Assembly (NCBI GenBank): GCA_025667525.1
Contig: CM046875.1
Coordinates: 438,042,617-438,106,616, forward strand
Source: Glebionis coronaria
Lineage: Eukaryota > Streptophyta > Magnoliopsida > Asterales > Asteraceae
DNA: 64,000 nt
Reading direction: 5' to 3'
A model generated the notes under the pieces. The model was not told where the DNA came from. It was given only the letters and a program-made list of their open reading frames with translations, and ran no database searches. Positions 1-13,215 of this stretch are shown one piece after another; position 1 is the stretch's first letter; each line of letters opens with the position of its first letter. The position numbers and the translations under genes were made by a program.

Positions 1-55
1 TGATATTCTTTTTGGATAGTATGACAGACTGGTATTTGATAATATCATGCATACC

Positions 56-658
<603 letters not shown>

Positions 659-999
659 TAACGTTATTGTGATAACCCCTCTTAAAGTAAAAACAATAAA
701 AACCTTATATACCATTAGATCAACCATTGTGGATTAAAATAAAATTTTGATTAAATAATTAGCATTTAAATGACTAATATGAACACAAGGGTGTTTTGGT
801 CTTTACTATATGCATACACCTAAAGAACTTGTCATTATTATAATAATAATATTTAAGATTCATTAATGATATATACTGTATTAATGTTGTTTTCGGCGAG
901 AAAGGAGAAGTACAAGTATTTAAACCATATTTTTAGCGAAAGTTACTTTAGTTTAACAAACGTATATATCAATAAGCCACAATCTATTTAAAAGTGACT

Positions 1000-1430
1000 C
1001 GTGATACGTATCCAAAAGAATAAATAATCAATTAATAAAAACTGAAATGACACGTATATGAAAAACGAACAACTAACTACAAAAATTCAAGTTATACAAA
1101 TCCGAAATCAATATACAGCTTAGTAAAAAAATAAGTAATACATATCCGAAAAATAAACAAGTAACCAATAGAAGATCCAAGTGATACGTATCCCAATAAA
1201 TACACAACCAATAAATATAGATCCAAGTGATACATATCTGAAAAATACACAACCAACAAAAACAATCCAAATGACACATATCCGAAAAATAAGCAACCAA
1301 CAAAAATTAACCTAAGTGGTACGCATATAGAAAAATAAACTACCATGCAAAAATAAATTAAACAATACGGATTCGAAAAATACCCAATCAACTAAAAAAA
1401 TGTTTAAAAAAGCAAGTGATACGTACCTGA
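1000..1430. repeat. 45-bp degenerate minisatellite in the E2 left arm
   Basis: About nine imperfect units of 44-46 bp, each built around an AAGTGATACGTATC-like core followed by GAAAAATAAACAACCAAC-like sequence. The array gives repetitive minus-strand reading frames that I do not regard as genes. The stretch 656-1000 and the stretch 1431-1690 hold no gene that I can see. Confidence 0.7.
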
Positions 1431-1690
1431 AATGTTTCACATAATTATGTTTCTAAATGGTTATATAAGATTTATTAAAAATTGTAATTAGTTATACATA
1501 ACTGTTGATACATATACCTACAAGAACGTCTCTTAATAGACATGTCTAATTCTATTACGAGTAGTATACAAACATTGATATACAAATTAACAATTTATTA
1601 AGATACATAGTTGAATCAGATTTAGCCTTTGGTCAAAATTTTGTAACGTCTTGAATTTGTTATGTCAAATAAATAGTATTTATTGTTTAC

Positions 1691-4600
1691 TGAAATTGTG
1701 TATAATGCAGTTCGTTTTTTCTCAGTTCTTGCTAATGGAAAGTCCAACCAATATCGGGTTTATAACTGTTTTTGGTTGTTAAGCTTGCTTGGATATTCTA
1801 TTTGCTAATTCAACAAAGACTTGCAAAACGGAAAAATATTACCTACTTATATGTAAAACAATTTGCAATTACCAAGTTTTTATTCAAGTAAAACTCAAAA
1901 TATAAAACATGAAACTAAAAGGACTGAAATTGTAAATTCTATGAAAGATAAATGCTTGAAATGTAAATTCTAACAATTCTAGGGACTAAAAGTGTAAAAC
2001 AGTTAACTACAAGGATCAAAAATACAAATCTTATAACCAACTAACCAAAAATGTAACAAACTAACAACTTGCTAACTGAATTTAACAAGTTCCAAAACTA
2101 CAAGGGCTTAACACTTGCAAACCCTAAAAACATGGAAATTAAGCCAAGTTTACAATCTGTTTAAAACTATAGGGACCAAAAAGCAATTTTGAAAACTACT
2201 TTAGCCAAAAACGGGTTAAGCTTGAAAATAAGCTCGTTTGAGCTTATTAATGAACCAAATTTGATGAGACAAGTTTCAAAACTCTTAAAATCCCAAATAA
2301 GCTACGTGTGTCAAAGGAAATTGGCTAAAGATTCAAAATAAGCAAATGAGTGCTTATCAATAAGCACAAAATAAGCTATAGCAAAATCTAATCAGTCACA
2401 ACTTGATTTTTTGATTGAAACTGATTAAGCTATCCATGTAATGAACGGGAAATCAAACTAGAAACTTTTTCATCAAGAAATAAGCTCTAAATTTGAATTA
2501 AGCTGAAAATGGGCTTATGTTGACCAAGCGTTGACCAGCTTATTTTTCAAAAAGCTGAAACTCTCAAAAATCATGTAACTCAATGACTTAAGAGGATTTG
2601 TGAAGAAAAATGGACATGTTAATGAAGAGAATAAAGAGATACAGATTTCCAGTTTCAAGTTACAGAAACTTTACTTAAGTTGGCTTATCTGAATTTTGCT
2701 TATTACTAACTGCTTATTGTAAACTGTAGAAAATCCTTTTGGAATATGAATCTCTATGATATAAGCTATGATTGAGAACAAATTTGATCCAATTTCATCA
2801 AGTATTGAATGAGTTCTAATCAAATCAAAATCACAAGTTTTAAAAACCAAAACTGAATGAAATCAACCCAAACATTTTTGATGCCATTTGCCTGTTTGAC
2901 TATCTTAATGACTTGTAAATGACTGAAAACACTTTATTATCACCAATTGACTATAAATGAACTCTAAAATACCAAAACTCAATACTTGAAAACTCTTGTT
3001 AAGCTAATCCCAAACACTCCTTTAACTGATTTGTATGAAAATTTATGAAGACTTTTTGATTTTAAAATGGAACTGAATGGAAATCTATAGCAAGCTATAC
3101 TCAATGATCAAAATGAAAGGTTTAAAAGTAGTAAGCAAGTACTTATCACTACTAGAACTACAAACAAGATGCAAGGCCAAATATGACTGAATTGATGCAG
3201 TAAACTAGAACTTGACCCAAATCAAAGCACAAGTAAGCAGAATTAAGCTACAAACACTCAAAGATCAAACAATCAATAACTCCAAACAACTTTTATCATG
3301 CAGTCATCAAGTTTACTCTAGGAAAAGTAGCATGCATTTGACTTTTTAGTGGAACAAAAATTAGAACTTTAAAACCTATTGGAGTTAACCACTGAGAAGA
3401 AGAGGAGCGCTGAGCTCTCTAAGCCTAGTGATAACCACCACCTTATCACTAGGAAACCAATCAATCAACAAGAACAGCAATCAATCAACAGAAACTATCA
3501 TCATGCTTGAAAATCTTCAAAAACCATGGAATGAACTGAATTCTTCTCAAACAGCTATCAAACTCCTTCAATGTCAGTTATGATCAATCAATGATCATAA
3601 CAAACACAAAACAACAACTCAAGTAACCAATAGCAGCAGGAAATGAACAGGAATAGGAAGAACAGTTTTGGCGGGAAATGGAAGATTTGAATTTTATTCA
3701 ATGAAAAACGGTTACAAAGTTGTTGGAAGGTAAGTAACAGTCTAACTAACTCAAGAGTTTGTCAGACTCTTGAGTAGCTAGGGTAAAAATGGAGAAAAGG
3801 GAAAGAAAGTAAAGAACTATGTGTTTTTTACAAATTTAAGCTACTCTTTACAAATGAAGTCCTATCATCTATTTATAGGCATGAAGGAAGAGTTTGTTGG
3901 GGTTGGTGACGTGTCAGGACCAATCCCAGCTTGCCACGTGTACAATTCTGCATAATGGCATTTGCAGGTATGAACAAGGATTTGGGGTTTCTTGATTGAG
4001 TGGATGATATGTTAATTGATTGGCACCATTGTGTTCGTCTCTTCAAAATGATAAATTTTGGTGTTGAAATCTTTCCATGAAATGGCTTGTAGCTCAAACA
4101 CGATCGTGGCAAATTTATTTGATGAAGAAGATGCCACGTGTCATCCATTGATTGGCTAAAATTTGATCACACGGATCACACTGTTGTGATTGGGTATTAA
4201 ATGCATGTCGGCTGAGTGGGAATTTATTATTCAATCCGTGTGCTTTGTTTCCTCTCTTCTCATTGGCTGAAATGTTGTACACATGGATTAACTTTGAATA
4301 ACTTTCACATGTTGGCAGAACTAGTCCTTATACTTGGCAGATTGTTGTTTTGAGCTAGGAGCTTCATTCTTTTGACATATTTGGTCCTTCAACTTTCATT
4401 CTTGAACAAAATGGTCCTTTGACTGAGTTGACTTGAGAGTTGACCAAGTTTGACTTGAATCTTAACTTTTTACAATATTTGTACTTTAGTCCTTCAACTT
4501 TGACAACTTGTCAAGATAGGTCATTGTACTTCAAAGTCTTGTCACTTTTGATCCTTCTTTGTCTTTTTCATCCATTTGAGCTTGATTTTTCCTTGTTTGC

Positions 4601-4743
4601 TTGAAAATATATCCTTTTACCTACACAAGTGTACACAAACACAAACATACCACATAACACTGTTTTTGCAAGATAAATTGGTATTTTGCTTCATGTTTTA
4701 GGGTTATTTGTTGATAAAAGGATATGAGTTTAAGCTCATATCA
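1691..4743 (-). repeat. 3' LTR of the Athila-type element
   Basis: On the plus strand it starts TGAAATTGTGTATAATGCAG and ends CTCATATCA, so it has TG...CA ends. Nearly identical to 13216-16266. It contains a TATA box (minus CTATAAATAG, plus 3869-3878). A 91-aa frame at 3873-4148 is present in both LTR copies, but only because the LTRs are copies of each other. Confidence 0.95.
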
Positions 4744-4756
4744 AAATCCCCTACAC
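4744..4756 (-). other. Polypurine tract (plus-strand primer)
   Basis: On the minus strand AGTGTAGGGGATTT directly precedes the 3' LTR start TGATATGAG. A hairpin-prone GACAATG block lies just upstream of it. Confidence 0.8.
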
Positions 4757-6731
4757 TTGAACATTGTCATGTCCTCATGCAATATTATATATTAAAGCTC
4801 AAATTTACATTTCCCTCATAATTAATCCACCTTGGCCATATGAGATGCATCTACACTACTCTAAACTAAATGATGCATGATTTTGACTTTTAATAATGCA
4901 ATGAACAAAATACAATTCTATCTATATCTTTTTGATTTTTCTTGAAATGGTTTTGATGGAAATAACTCATAAAGAATTCAATGGCTTAGACTAGGGCTTG
5001 GGTACCATGGACATTTATCACCCTCAAGTTTCACTTTCCCCATACCAAGCTTAAAAATGGGATCATTGTATTCACAAGTAAAAAGTGCATCAACTTATTC
5101 ATGACAATTAAATGTGGAACCGGTTATTATTTGAGCAAATTGCTTGTGGGCAAATTTGTCATTTATTTAAAGCGTGAAGTATAAGAAATTTAAAATCCAA
5201 AAATAAGGAAGCACGGTTTTAATCCTAAGTAATCCTCTCATCCATTACTTGAAAAACCGCTCACAATTAATATAAGTCCGTTTTAAGAGTAATAAGTCAT
5301 TCGCCTTATGTGTAAAATCCTCATGTCATACTTTCATAAGTAGCTACACACTCGCTAAGGAAAGAAAAATAAAACTCACGCAATAATTTACATCCGCCAT
5401 CTTTTTGAGACTTTGGATCTTCAACCCCGCAACCCGTCAAGGTAATATTGGATTGGAGCAATCTATTGAATCCCCGCAACCCGTCAAGGTAATATTGGAA
5501 CTCAATTGTCACTATAATTAACACCACACTGCCCCTCTTGGGAGTCTTGCATTATTTTTTTTCTTTTTCTTTCTTTTTCTTTTCTTTTTTTTTTCTTCTA
5601 GCCACTCATTTTTTTTCATAAGCCGCTCTTATTTTTCTTTATTCCTCACAAAGAAATTTGCAAAGAAGAAAAGGAAAAACACCCGCTAAATATGGAGCAT
5701 GACATAAGTCTAGTACACATAAAACGTGCTAACTTAGAATCTTAAGACGTACTCATATCAACCATAAATGATTAGCCAAAAATGCATAAGAGATTACAAA
5801 CCAATTAAAACCGTACTTGATTATTTATTAACAATTATATACATGCGAAGAAAATAGAGGTTAAGAAGAGAAGGGTTTAGCCACAAGTAATTGCCATGAA
5901 GTTTATCTAGCCCTTTTATACTTGCTTCAACTCTATCATTTCCCATTCTCCACAATTTTAAAATTTCAAATAATGAAATTGGTGGATGCTTAGCCTAATA
6001 GACCAATGAAGGACTACATGGTTAAGGATACTAGCTAGAGAATGCTAAGATAAGCAAACTCGGGTTGAGTCAAAATATCCATGGTGGGCCTAATATGTCA
6101 AAGAAGTCTAAATTTGTTAAAACCATGTTTTATTATATTTTTTTTATATATTTTTGATGAAACATAAAAAAGAAATATATACAATGCAAGTGTGTTATGC
6201 AAAATGAAAAATGATTAATGCAAAAATTATGAATGCATATTTTTGTTGGCCAAAGTAGATCAAAAATTTGAAAAATGTTGAAAATTCAATTTTTCCATGT
6301 TATCATGCAAGACAATGACAAGTTCTAGGTAAGGTCACTTCGATAGAAGACCCCCCTACACTTAAGCTAAACATTGTCCTCAATGTTTAAGAGCATGGAA
6401 GTATAAAAACTTCCCCTACACTTATGACAATGAATAGACTTTGCTTAACTCAAGTTAAGGAAAGGACAACTATTAGTGAAATCATGTTTAAGCACAAGGT
6501 GTCAATGAAAAATCACTAAAGTAACAAAGTGAACCGGATACAAGGGCCTCCTCCATAAGCTCCAAAGCATGAGATGAGTGAGCAACCCTACAAACAATCA
6601 TGAAGACAAAAGAAGGTCTCCCCTACCCTTATCTCCAAACCTATACCTTTATTTCTAACCTACAACACTCTAAACCTAGTTATACGATGCTTGAGTTAAT
6701 GAGTCTCTAGCTCGACGCGTCCCTCAATGAA
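4757..6731 (-). other. 3' internal non-coding region with internal PPT-like modules
   Basis: About 2 kb between the Gag-Pol stop and the 3' PPT with no credible gene. At 6351-6388 the minus strand holds an AACATTGAGGACAATGTT palindrome followed by TTAAGTGTAGGGGGG. A second GTGTAGGGG copy is at about 6412-6424. A duplicated block with CCCGCAACCCGTCAAGGTAA lies near 5427-5493. A pyrimidine-rich stretch runs 5550-5600. Confidence 0.7.
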
Positions 6732-9700
6732 TTAATTCATGGGGAAAATGGGGACCTCTTGGACCATTTCAACGGAAATGTCCTCCCCAAAGTAATGTTT
6801 AACACGGTGACCATTCACTTTAAAATTTGGACCATCGGGTTGGGACAACTCAAGAGTTCCATATGGAAACACTTGAGCAATAGTGAATGGATCGGACCAT
6901 CTCGACTTAAGCTTGCCCGGAAAAAGCTTCAATCTTGAGTTAAAGAGGAGAACCGGCTCTCCAACTTTGAACTCACGATTCTTGATCTTAGCATCATGCA
7001 ATTTCTTAGTCTTTTCCTTGTAAAGCAAAGAATTCTCATAGGCATTGGCTCTCAACTCATCCATCTCATTGAGTTGATCTTTCCTATGTGAACCGGCTTG
7101 GTTTAAATCAAAGTTATCCCACTTGAGAGCCCAAGATGCCTTATGTTCTAACTCAAATGGGAGGTGGCACGCTTTTCCATAGACAAGCCTATAAGGCGTA
7201 CAACCAATTGGTGTTTTAAAAGCCGTCCTAAACGCCCACAAAGCATCATCAAGCTTATCCGACCAAGAAGCTCGATGCTCTCCCACCGTTCTCTCTAAAA
7301 TTCTCTTTAAACCACGATTTGTGACCTCGGTTTGACCATTTGTTTGAGGGTGATACGCGGTAGAAAGTCTATGATTCACTCCATATTTCTTCATAACTCT
7401 CGTGAATTGATCATTGCAAAAGTGCGTACCACGATCACTTATGATGGCCCGAGGTACACCAAATCTAGCAAACAATTGTTTCAAAAACTTTACAACCACT
7501 CTAGCATCATTGGTAGGTAAGGCTTTAGCCTCCACCCATTTGGACACATAATCCACCGCCATAAGTATATACTTGTTTCCCTTAGAGGACGGAAAAGGTC
7601 CCATGAAATCAATGCCCCATACATCAAATATCTCACACTCTTGGATAAAATTTTGTGGCATCTCATCACGTTGTGTAATTTTTCCTTGTCTTTGACAAAC
7701 ATCACAAAATTTCACCATTTCTTGGGCATCTTTGTAAATGGAAGGCCAATAGTAACCCGAATCAAAGACTTTCTTGGCGGTGTAGTTAGGCCCAAAATGT
7801 CCACCCGTAGGTCCTTTATGACATGCCTCTAAAATCTTAAATGCCTCGGGCCCATCTACACACCGTCTAATGATTTGGTCCGCACATTGCCTAAAAAGAT
7901 ATGGATCATCCCAAAAGTAATACTTAACTTCCTTAAGAAACTTTTTCTTTTGTTGATAAGTAAGACCCTCAATAAGCACATTGCCCACAAGATAATTTGC
8001 GATATCCGCAAACCAAGGTGTGGCATCCTCTTGGGAAGAGATAGACATGAGCTCCTCTAATGGAAAGGATTCATTGATTTCTTGATGTGGGAAATCTCCT
8101 TGAAAAGGATGCTCAAGTCTACTCAAATGATCCGCCGCTAAATTCTCGGCCCCTTTCTTATCACGAATCTCTATCTTAAACTCTTGAAGCAACAAAACCC
8201 ATCTCAAAAGCCTAGGCTTAGCATCTTGTTTTGTCATAAGATACTTGAGAGCAGAATGATCCGTATACACTATGGTTTTGTAAAGCACAAGATATGGTCT
8301 AAACTTCTCAAAAGCATATACTATAGCAAGCAACTCTTTTTCCGTGGTAGTGTAATGAAGTTGTGCACCGGTCATGGTTTTACTCGCATAGTGTATAGGT
8401 TGAAAATGCTTATTAACTCTTTGTCCTAAGACGGCCCCCACCGCATAATCACTAGCGTCACACATAAGCTCAAAAGGTAATTCCCAATTTGGAGAAACCA
8501 AAACGGGAGCCTTAGTCAATTTTTCCTTAAGAGTCTCAAAAGAGTCTAAACAATCTTGATTAAAAATGAAAGGAGCCTCTTTCTCCAAGAGGTGAGTCAT
8601 CGGTCTAGCTATCTTAGAAAAATCTTGTATAAAGCGCCTATAAAATCCCGCATGACCTAAGAAACTCCTCACACCTTTAACCGAGGTGGGTGGGGGAAGC
8701 TTAGCAATCACATCAATTTTAGCTCGATCAACTTCTAATCCCTTATTGGATATCTTGTGTCCTAAAACAATCCCCTCTTTCACCATAAAGTGAAATTTCT
8801 CCCAATTAAGCACCAAACGTGTTTCCTCACAACGCTTAAGCATTCTCTCAAGATTGGTGAGACATGAGCTAAATGAATTTCCAAATACGGAAAAGTCATC
8901 CATAAAAACCTCCATGGTTTGCTCTATCATGTCATGGAAAATCGCCATCATGCACCTTTGAAACGTCCCCGGTGCATTACATAAGCCAAAAGGCATCCTC
9001 TTGTAAGCAAATGTACCGTAGGGACAAGTGAATGTGGTCTTTTCTTGATCCTTAGGGTCAATGGGTATTTGGAAATAACCCGAAAAGCCATCAAGAAAAC
9101 AATAGTACTCATTTCCCGCTAAGCGTTCAAGCATTTGATCCATAAAGGGAAGCGGGAAATGGTCTTTCCTAGTTGCCTCATTGAGTTTTCTATAATCAAT
9201 GCAAACTCTCCAACCGGTCACAAGTCTCGTGGGAATAAGCTCATTGTTCTCATTAGGCACCACGGTGATTCCACCCTTCTTAGGAACACAATGAACCGGA
9301 CTAACCCATGGAGAGTCGGAAATGGGGTAAATCATACCCGCATCTAAAAGTTTAATCACTTCCTTCTTAATAACCTCATGGATTTTTGGGTTAACTCTCC
9401 TTTGGTTTTGAATGGCGGGTTTATAGTCATCCTCCATAAGGATTTTGTGAGTACAAAAATGTGGATCAATTCCCCTTATGTCGGATATTTTCCATGCTAA
9501 AGCTTTCTTATGTTTCTTAAGAACTTCAATAAGTTGCTCTTTCTCATCCTCTTTCAACTCTTTAGCAATGATCACCGGTAATTGGTCTTTGCCCTCTAAG
9601 AAAGCATATTCTAAGTGGGATGGAAGGTCCTTAAGTTCAATGGGAGGTGGACTCTCTATGGAAGGTTTTACTATGGAAGGTTCCTCAATGGTAATCTCTT

Positions 9701-12446
9701 GTGGAATAGGAGAAGGAATAGGGTCCTCATTGAGCAACTTTTGGATTGTAAGAATATCTTCTTCCCAATTAATGGGAGAATCATCATCACCAAGAAAGTT
9801 GGACTCAAATTCCTCCAAGAGGAAATCACTCTCTCCAAAAGGTGTTAAAGAGGGATCAATTAAGGCCACGGTTTCAACATGAGGTATCTCATCACTAGCA
9901 CTCTTACAAGCATCATGAAAGTGTTCATTACACACTTCATCTAGCACATCCACAATGTTAATAGTCTCACAAGGTCTAGACTCCTTAACCTCTTTTCTAT
10001 CACAAATCTTCCCTAGCTTAAACACCACTCTCTCATCTTCTACTCTCATAATTAATTCTCCTTCCGCCACATCTATCAAGGTACGACCCGTTCTCAAAAA
10101 CGGTCTACCAACAATCAAAGGGACTCTAGGATCCATGTCATAATCAACCACTACAAAGTCGGCCGGAAAGGTAAACTTATCCACACCTACAAACACATCT
10201 TCCGCTATACCTACGGGGTGAGCTATGGTTCGGTTGGCTAGTTCAAGAGTCATCCTAGTGGGAGTGAGCTCGGGAAGAGATAGTTGTTTCCAAACCGATA
10301 AAGGCATGGGATTTATGCTCGCCCCTAGATCCGCCAAAGCCATGCAATTTTCAACACCGGGAAAATTACAAGGTATCAAGAAGCGCCCCGGATCTCCAAG
10401 TTTTGTTGGTAGGGTTTTAAGTAACACCGCGGAACAATTTTCATTAAGGGATGTGTTGGGCAAATCAACCAATTTTTCTTTGTTTGAGAGCAAATCCTTG
10501 AACATCTTAGCAAACTTTGGCATATAAGCAAGAGCTTCCGCAAAGGATATATTGATGTTGAGTTGCTTAAGCATCCTTAAGAAATTGGAGACTTGGATGT
10601 CATCCTTGTTCTTTAACTTGTCCTTTTTCAACCTTGAAGGATATGGAAGAGTAGGCTTTGGTGTAGGTGGAATAGGTGTTGTGGTGGAAGATTTGTCTTT
10701 GTTAGCTTCTTCATTGGGAAGTGTGGAAGGTAAAAGAGAAGTATGAGGTGGTTGAGAAGGTGTGTTTGAGTGAATAGGAGCATTTTGAGGAGGTGGAGTA
10801 GAAGTAGAAGGCTTGTCACAAGTAGGAGCACAAGTGGGTTGAACAAGAGTAGGTTTAGGAGGTGAAGGATCCTTTGTTGTTGTTCCACTCCTTGTTGTAA
10901 TAGCATTGACATTGGCCCTAGGGTTTGTTTGTGTGTTAGAAGGTAAAGCCCCTTGTGGTCTTTGATTTATTGCCACTAAAACCCTATTGATTTGGTCATT
11001 CAATTTCTTCTCCATAGCTTGGAACTTCCTTTCATTCTCTTGATTCATTTTTTGCAAGAGATCCATTGTGTTATACTCTTGTTGTACATGACCTTGAAAA
11101 CCTTGAGGTTGGAAAGGTAAAGGTTGGGAGTTAAATCCTTGAGTTGGTGGATAAAAGGTATTTGCTTGAGGTTGAAATTGATTGGGTGCCTTGTAGTTAT
11201 TTCCTTGGTATGGTGGTCTTTGCCCTTGATTCCTTGGTAAAATTTGAGGAGGATTTTGTTGAATTTGGGTGGGTGGTTGGGGTGGGAAGCCGGGTGGAGC
11301 AAGGTAATTTTGGGATTTGTAAGAAAGGTTATTTGGATTGATATTAGGCTTGAAGTGTTCACGATGTTCCTCTTGGTAAGCATAGCATTCCCCTTGATAC
11401 CCTTGCACCTTATCACATTGTTCATAAGAATGGGGACCTCCACAAGTAACACAAGAAATGGTGATGGCATTCACATTATTTGAGGAATTGTTCAATGACA
11501 AGTTCTTAAAAGTTTGAAGCATTTCTAATTGTACTTGCAAAGTCTTCTCACTATTTCTATCCATCCTTTGAAAAATCTCTTCTTGAAACTTGAGGAGTTG
11601 GTTGTCACAAGGGGTTTGAGAATTGTTTTGGATAACATGAACCTTTTCTTCAAATGGATTGTTTGTTAGAACCATTGCCTTAGTCTCAATGATGTCCAAA
11701 GCCTCTTGGTATGTCTTAAGAAGAATATTCCCTCCCGCGGAAGCATTGAGTGAATCTTGGTGGTGAGATTTAAGGCCATCATAAAAGAGGTTGATTTGGT
11801 GAACTTGATACAATCCATGATTAGGGCATTGCCTCAACAACTCACTATACTCTTCCCAAGCATCACTAAAGGATTGACTAGGTTTTTGTTGAAAGCCCAT
11901 AATTAAAGTCCTCAAAGCCATAGTCTTATGTGGAGGAAAGAACTTGTTCAAAAACTTAGTGGTGAAACCATCCCATGTGGTGATACTATCGGGTGGTTGG
12001 GTGTCTAACCAATGCTTAGCAATTCCCTCTAAGGAAAATGACACTAACATCAACCTAATCACCTCATGTGGAACCCCATTATGCTTAATGGTATTGCAAA
12101 GAGAAAGGAATCTCTTAAGGTGAGCATGAGGATCCTCATTCTTGTTACCAAAGAAAGGTGATTGTGAAACCATATTGATCATAGATGTATGTAGCTCAAA
12201 TGTGTTAGCGGGAAAGTCAGGAATCTTAATGGCACTAGAATATCCATGAATGTTGGATTGCATACGTTCATACAAAGTGCGATTATCAATAGCCATGGCT
12301 TCTTGTGGTGGAGTCAAAGCACGATTCTCGTGATCGGCTTGGTGGACGGTGGTGGACTTACTCTTTCTCTTTTTCTTCCTTTTCGGAGGAAGAGGTTGTA
12401 CACCAATCGGTATTTGTGCACGCCCGCGAGTGAGCATGCAACTCAA
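6732..12446 (-). CDS. Gag-Pol polyprotein of the Athila-type retrotransposon
   Basis: A single open frame of 1904 codons without frameshift. In order: a retrotransposon gag domain at about 95-240 (a tryptophan-rich core ending in a LLRQCPNHG block), a CCHC-like knuckle near 330 ([13 protein letters not shown]), and a Pro/Gln-rich linker. An aspartic protease follows near 700 with ALADLGAS, where Leu replaces the usual Thr/Ser, as is known in this clade. Reverse transcriptase is at about 1020-1250, with VFMDDF at about 1178. RNase H runs about 1325-1450, and an H2C2 zinc-binding region starts near 1539. The integrase core has Asp near 1610 (GIDFMGPF), Asp near 1669 (ISDRGTHF) and Glu near 1704 (NGQTEV). 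No chromodomain is visible. The products would form particles, copy the RNA and integrate the cDNA. All catalytic signatures seen are present, so it may be autonomous. The start at 12446 is the first in-frame Met; a second Met follows three codons later. Confidence 0.95.
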   Translation of the reverse strand: MSCMLTRGRAQIPIGVQPLPPKRKKKRKSKSTTVHQADHENRALTPPQEAMAIDNRTLYERMQSNIHGYSSAIKIPDFPANTFELHTSMINMVSQSPFFGNKNEDPHAHLKRFLSLCNTIKHNGVPHEVIRLMLVSFSLEGIAKHWLDTQPPDSITTWDGFTTKFLNKFFPPHKTMALRTLIMGFQQKPSQSFSDAWEEYSELLRQCPNHGLYQVHQINLFYDGLKSHHQDSLNASAGGNILLKTYQEALDIIETKAMVLTNNPFEEKVHVIQNNSQTPCDNQLLKFQEEIFQRMDRNSEKTLQVQLEMLQTFKNLSLNNSSNNVNAITISCVTCGGPHSYEQCDKVQGYQGECYAYQEEHREHFKPNINPNNLSYKSQNYLAPPGFPPQPPTQIQQNPPQILPRNQGQRPPYQGNNYKAPNQFQPQANTFYPPTQGFNSQPLPFQPQGFQGHVQQEYNTMDLLQKMNQENERKFQAMEKKLNDQINRVLVAINQRPQGALPSNTQTNPRANVNAITTRSGTTTKDPSPPKPTLVQPTCAPTCDKPSTSTPPPQNAPIHSNTPSQPPHTSLLPSTLPNEEANKDKSSTTTPIPPTPKPTLPYPSRLKKDKLKNKDDIQVSNFLRMLKQLNINISFAEALAYMPKFAKMFKDLLSNKEKLVDLPNTSLNENCSAVLLKTLPTKLGDPGRFLIPCNFPGVENCMALADLGASINPMPLSVWKQLSLPELTPTRMTLELANRTIAHPVGIAEDVFVGVDKFTFPADFVVVDYDMDPRVPLIVGRPFLRTGRTLIDVAEGELIMRVEDERVVFKLGKICDRKEVKESRPCETINIVDVLDEVCNEHFHDACKSASDEIPHVETVALIDPSLTPFGESDFLLEEFESNFLGDDDSPINWEEDILTIQKLLNEDPIPSPIPQEITIEEPSIVKPSIESPPPIELKDLPSHLEYAFLEGKDQLPVIIAKELKEDEKEQLIEVLKKHKKALAWKISDIRGIDPHFCTHKILMEDDYKPAIQNQRRVNPKIHEVIKKEVIKLLDAGMIYPISDSPWVSPVHCVPKKGGITVVPNENNELIPTRLVTGWRVCIDYRKLNEATRKDHFPLPFMDQMLERLAGNEYYCFLDGFSGYFQIPIDPKDQEKTTFTCPYGTFAYKRMPFGLCNAPGTFQRCMMAIFHDMIEQTMEVFMDDFSVFGNSFSSCLTNLERMLKRCEETRLVLNWEKFHFMVKEGIVLGHKISNKGLEVDRAKIDVIAKLPPPTSVKGVRSFLGHAGFYRRFIQDFSKIARPMTHLLEKEAPFIFNQDCLDSFETLKEKLTKAPVLVSPNWELPFELMCDASDYAVGAVLGQRVNKHFQPIHYASKTMTGAQLHYTTTEKELLAIVYAFEKFRPYLVLYKTIVYTDHSALKYLMTKQDAKPRLLRWVLLLQEFKIEIRDKKGAENLAADHLSRLEHPFQGDFPHQEINESFPLEELMSISSQEDATPWFADIANYLVGNVLIEGLTYQQKKKFLKEVKYYFWDDPYLFRQCADQIIRRCVDGPEAFKILEACHKGPTGGHFGPNYTAKKVFDSGYYWPSIYKDAQEMVKFCDVCQRQGKITQRDEMPQNFIQECEIFDVWGIDFMGPFPSSKGNKYILMAVDYVSKWVEAKALPTNDARVVVKFLKQLFARFGVPRAIISDRGTHFCNDQFTRVMKKYGVNHRLSTAYHPQTNGQTEVTNRGLKRILERTVGEHRASWSDKLDDALWAFRTAFKTPIGCTPYRLVYGKACHLPFELEHKASWALKWDNFDLNQAGSHRKDQLNEMDELRANAYENSLLYKEKTKKLHDAKIKNREFKVGEPVLLFNSRLKLFPGKLKSRWSDPFTIAQVFPYGTLELSQPDGPNFKVNGHRVKHYFGEDISVEMVQEVPIFPMN

Positions 12447-13195
12447 TACGAGGAATGAGAGAGAAGCTCTCGTGTGACTTTGAAGAGAAATGGATTATCC
12501 ACTTCGAGTTTCAATATTAAATATCCACAAGAAAATAACAATATATGTATGTACTACTTAGGTGCAAGACCCTCAATGAAGCCTTCCTTCTTAGAATACT
12601 TACAAGTGAACGGGGGGTTAGGTGGCGCGAAGCACTTAAGTACCTATTGACCCTTAGATGGCATTTTATAGCACATCGCCTTTCTATTCACTTAAATGTT
12701 CGTATTCTTCGAATTGTTGCTTATTGAGAGTATTTATCTATTCTTGCTTTATTTTGTTTGATCGATACACGTGTCAAGGACCGGAACGCCCCTCAACACG
12801 GTGTATTGCCTCGGCAATACTTATGGAGAATATGTAGATTGGTTGTTCTTATACGTATACGTATTTACTTATAATAATATATGGAAAATATTTTTGTATT
12901 TATGAGTTTTTTAAGGGAAAATACTATATGTACATAAAAACCGAGAGAATCCAATAATATATATTTTTGGGTGCAATCTCTTAGGAAAAAGATTACTTTT
13001 TGGATTTTTTTATTTTTTTGGTCAATTCTTTAGGAAAAGAATTGTTTTGTTAATTTTTTAGTTTTTTATATATTTTTATATTTTTTGATTTTTTATTTGT
13101 TTTTTATTTATGATACGTAAAAATAACGTTCACAAAGTGAACGGATCCCAAAAGCCAATGAAAACCGTCAATCGATAGTCTCTCGTGTAGTCAAA
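12447..13195 (-). other. 5' leader of the Athila-type element
   Basis: About 750 bases between the PBS and the Gag start. It is T-rich on the plus strand (12960-13110) and contains no convincing coding frame. It would be the untranslated leader and packaging region. Confidence 0.6.
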
Positions 13196-13196
13196 G

Positions 13197-13213
13197 AACC
13201 GGCAGCGGCGCCA
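13197..13213 (-). other. Primer binding site, tRNA-Asp type
   Basis: On the minus strand TGGCGCCGCTGCCGGTT starts two bases after the 5' LTR. It agrees with the complement of the plant tRNA-Asp 3' end except for a few positions. This is the PBS type known for Athila. Confidence 0.8.
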
Positions 13214-13215
13214 TT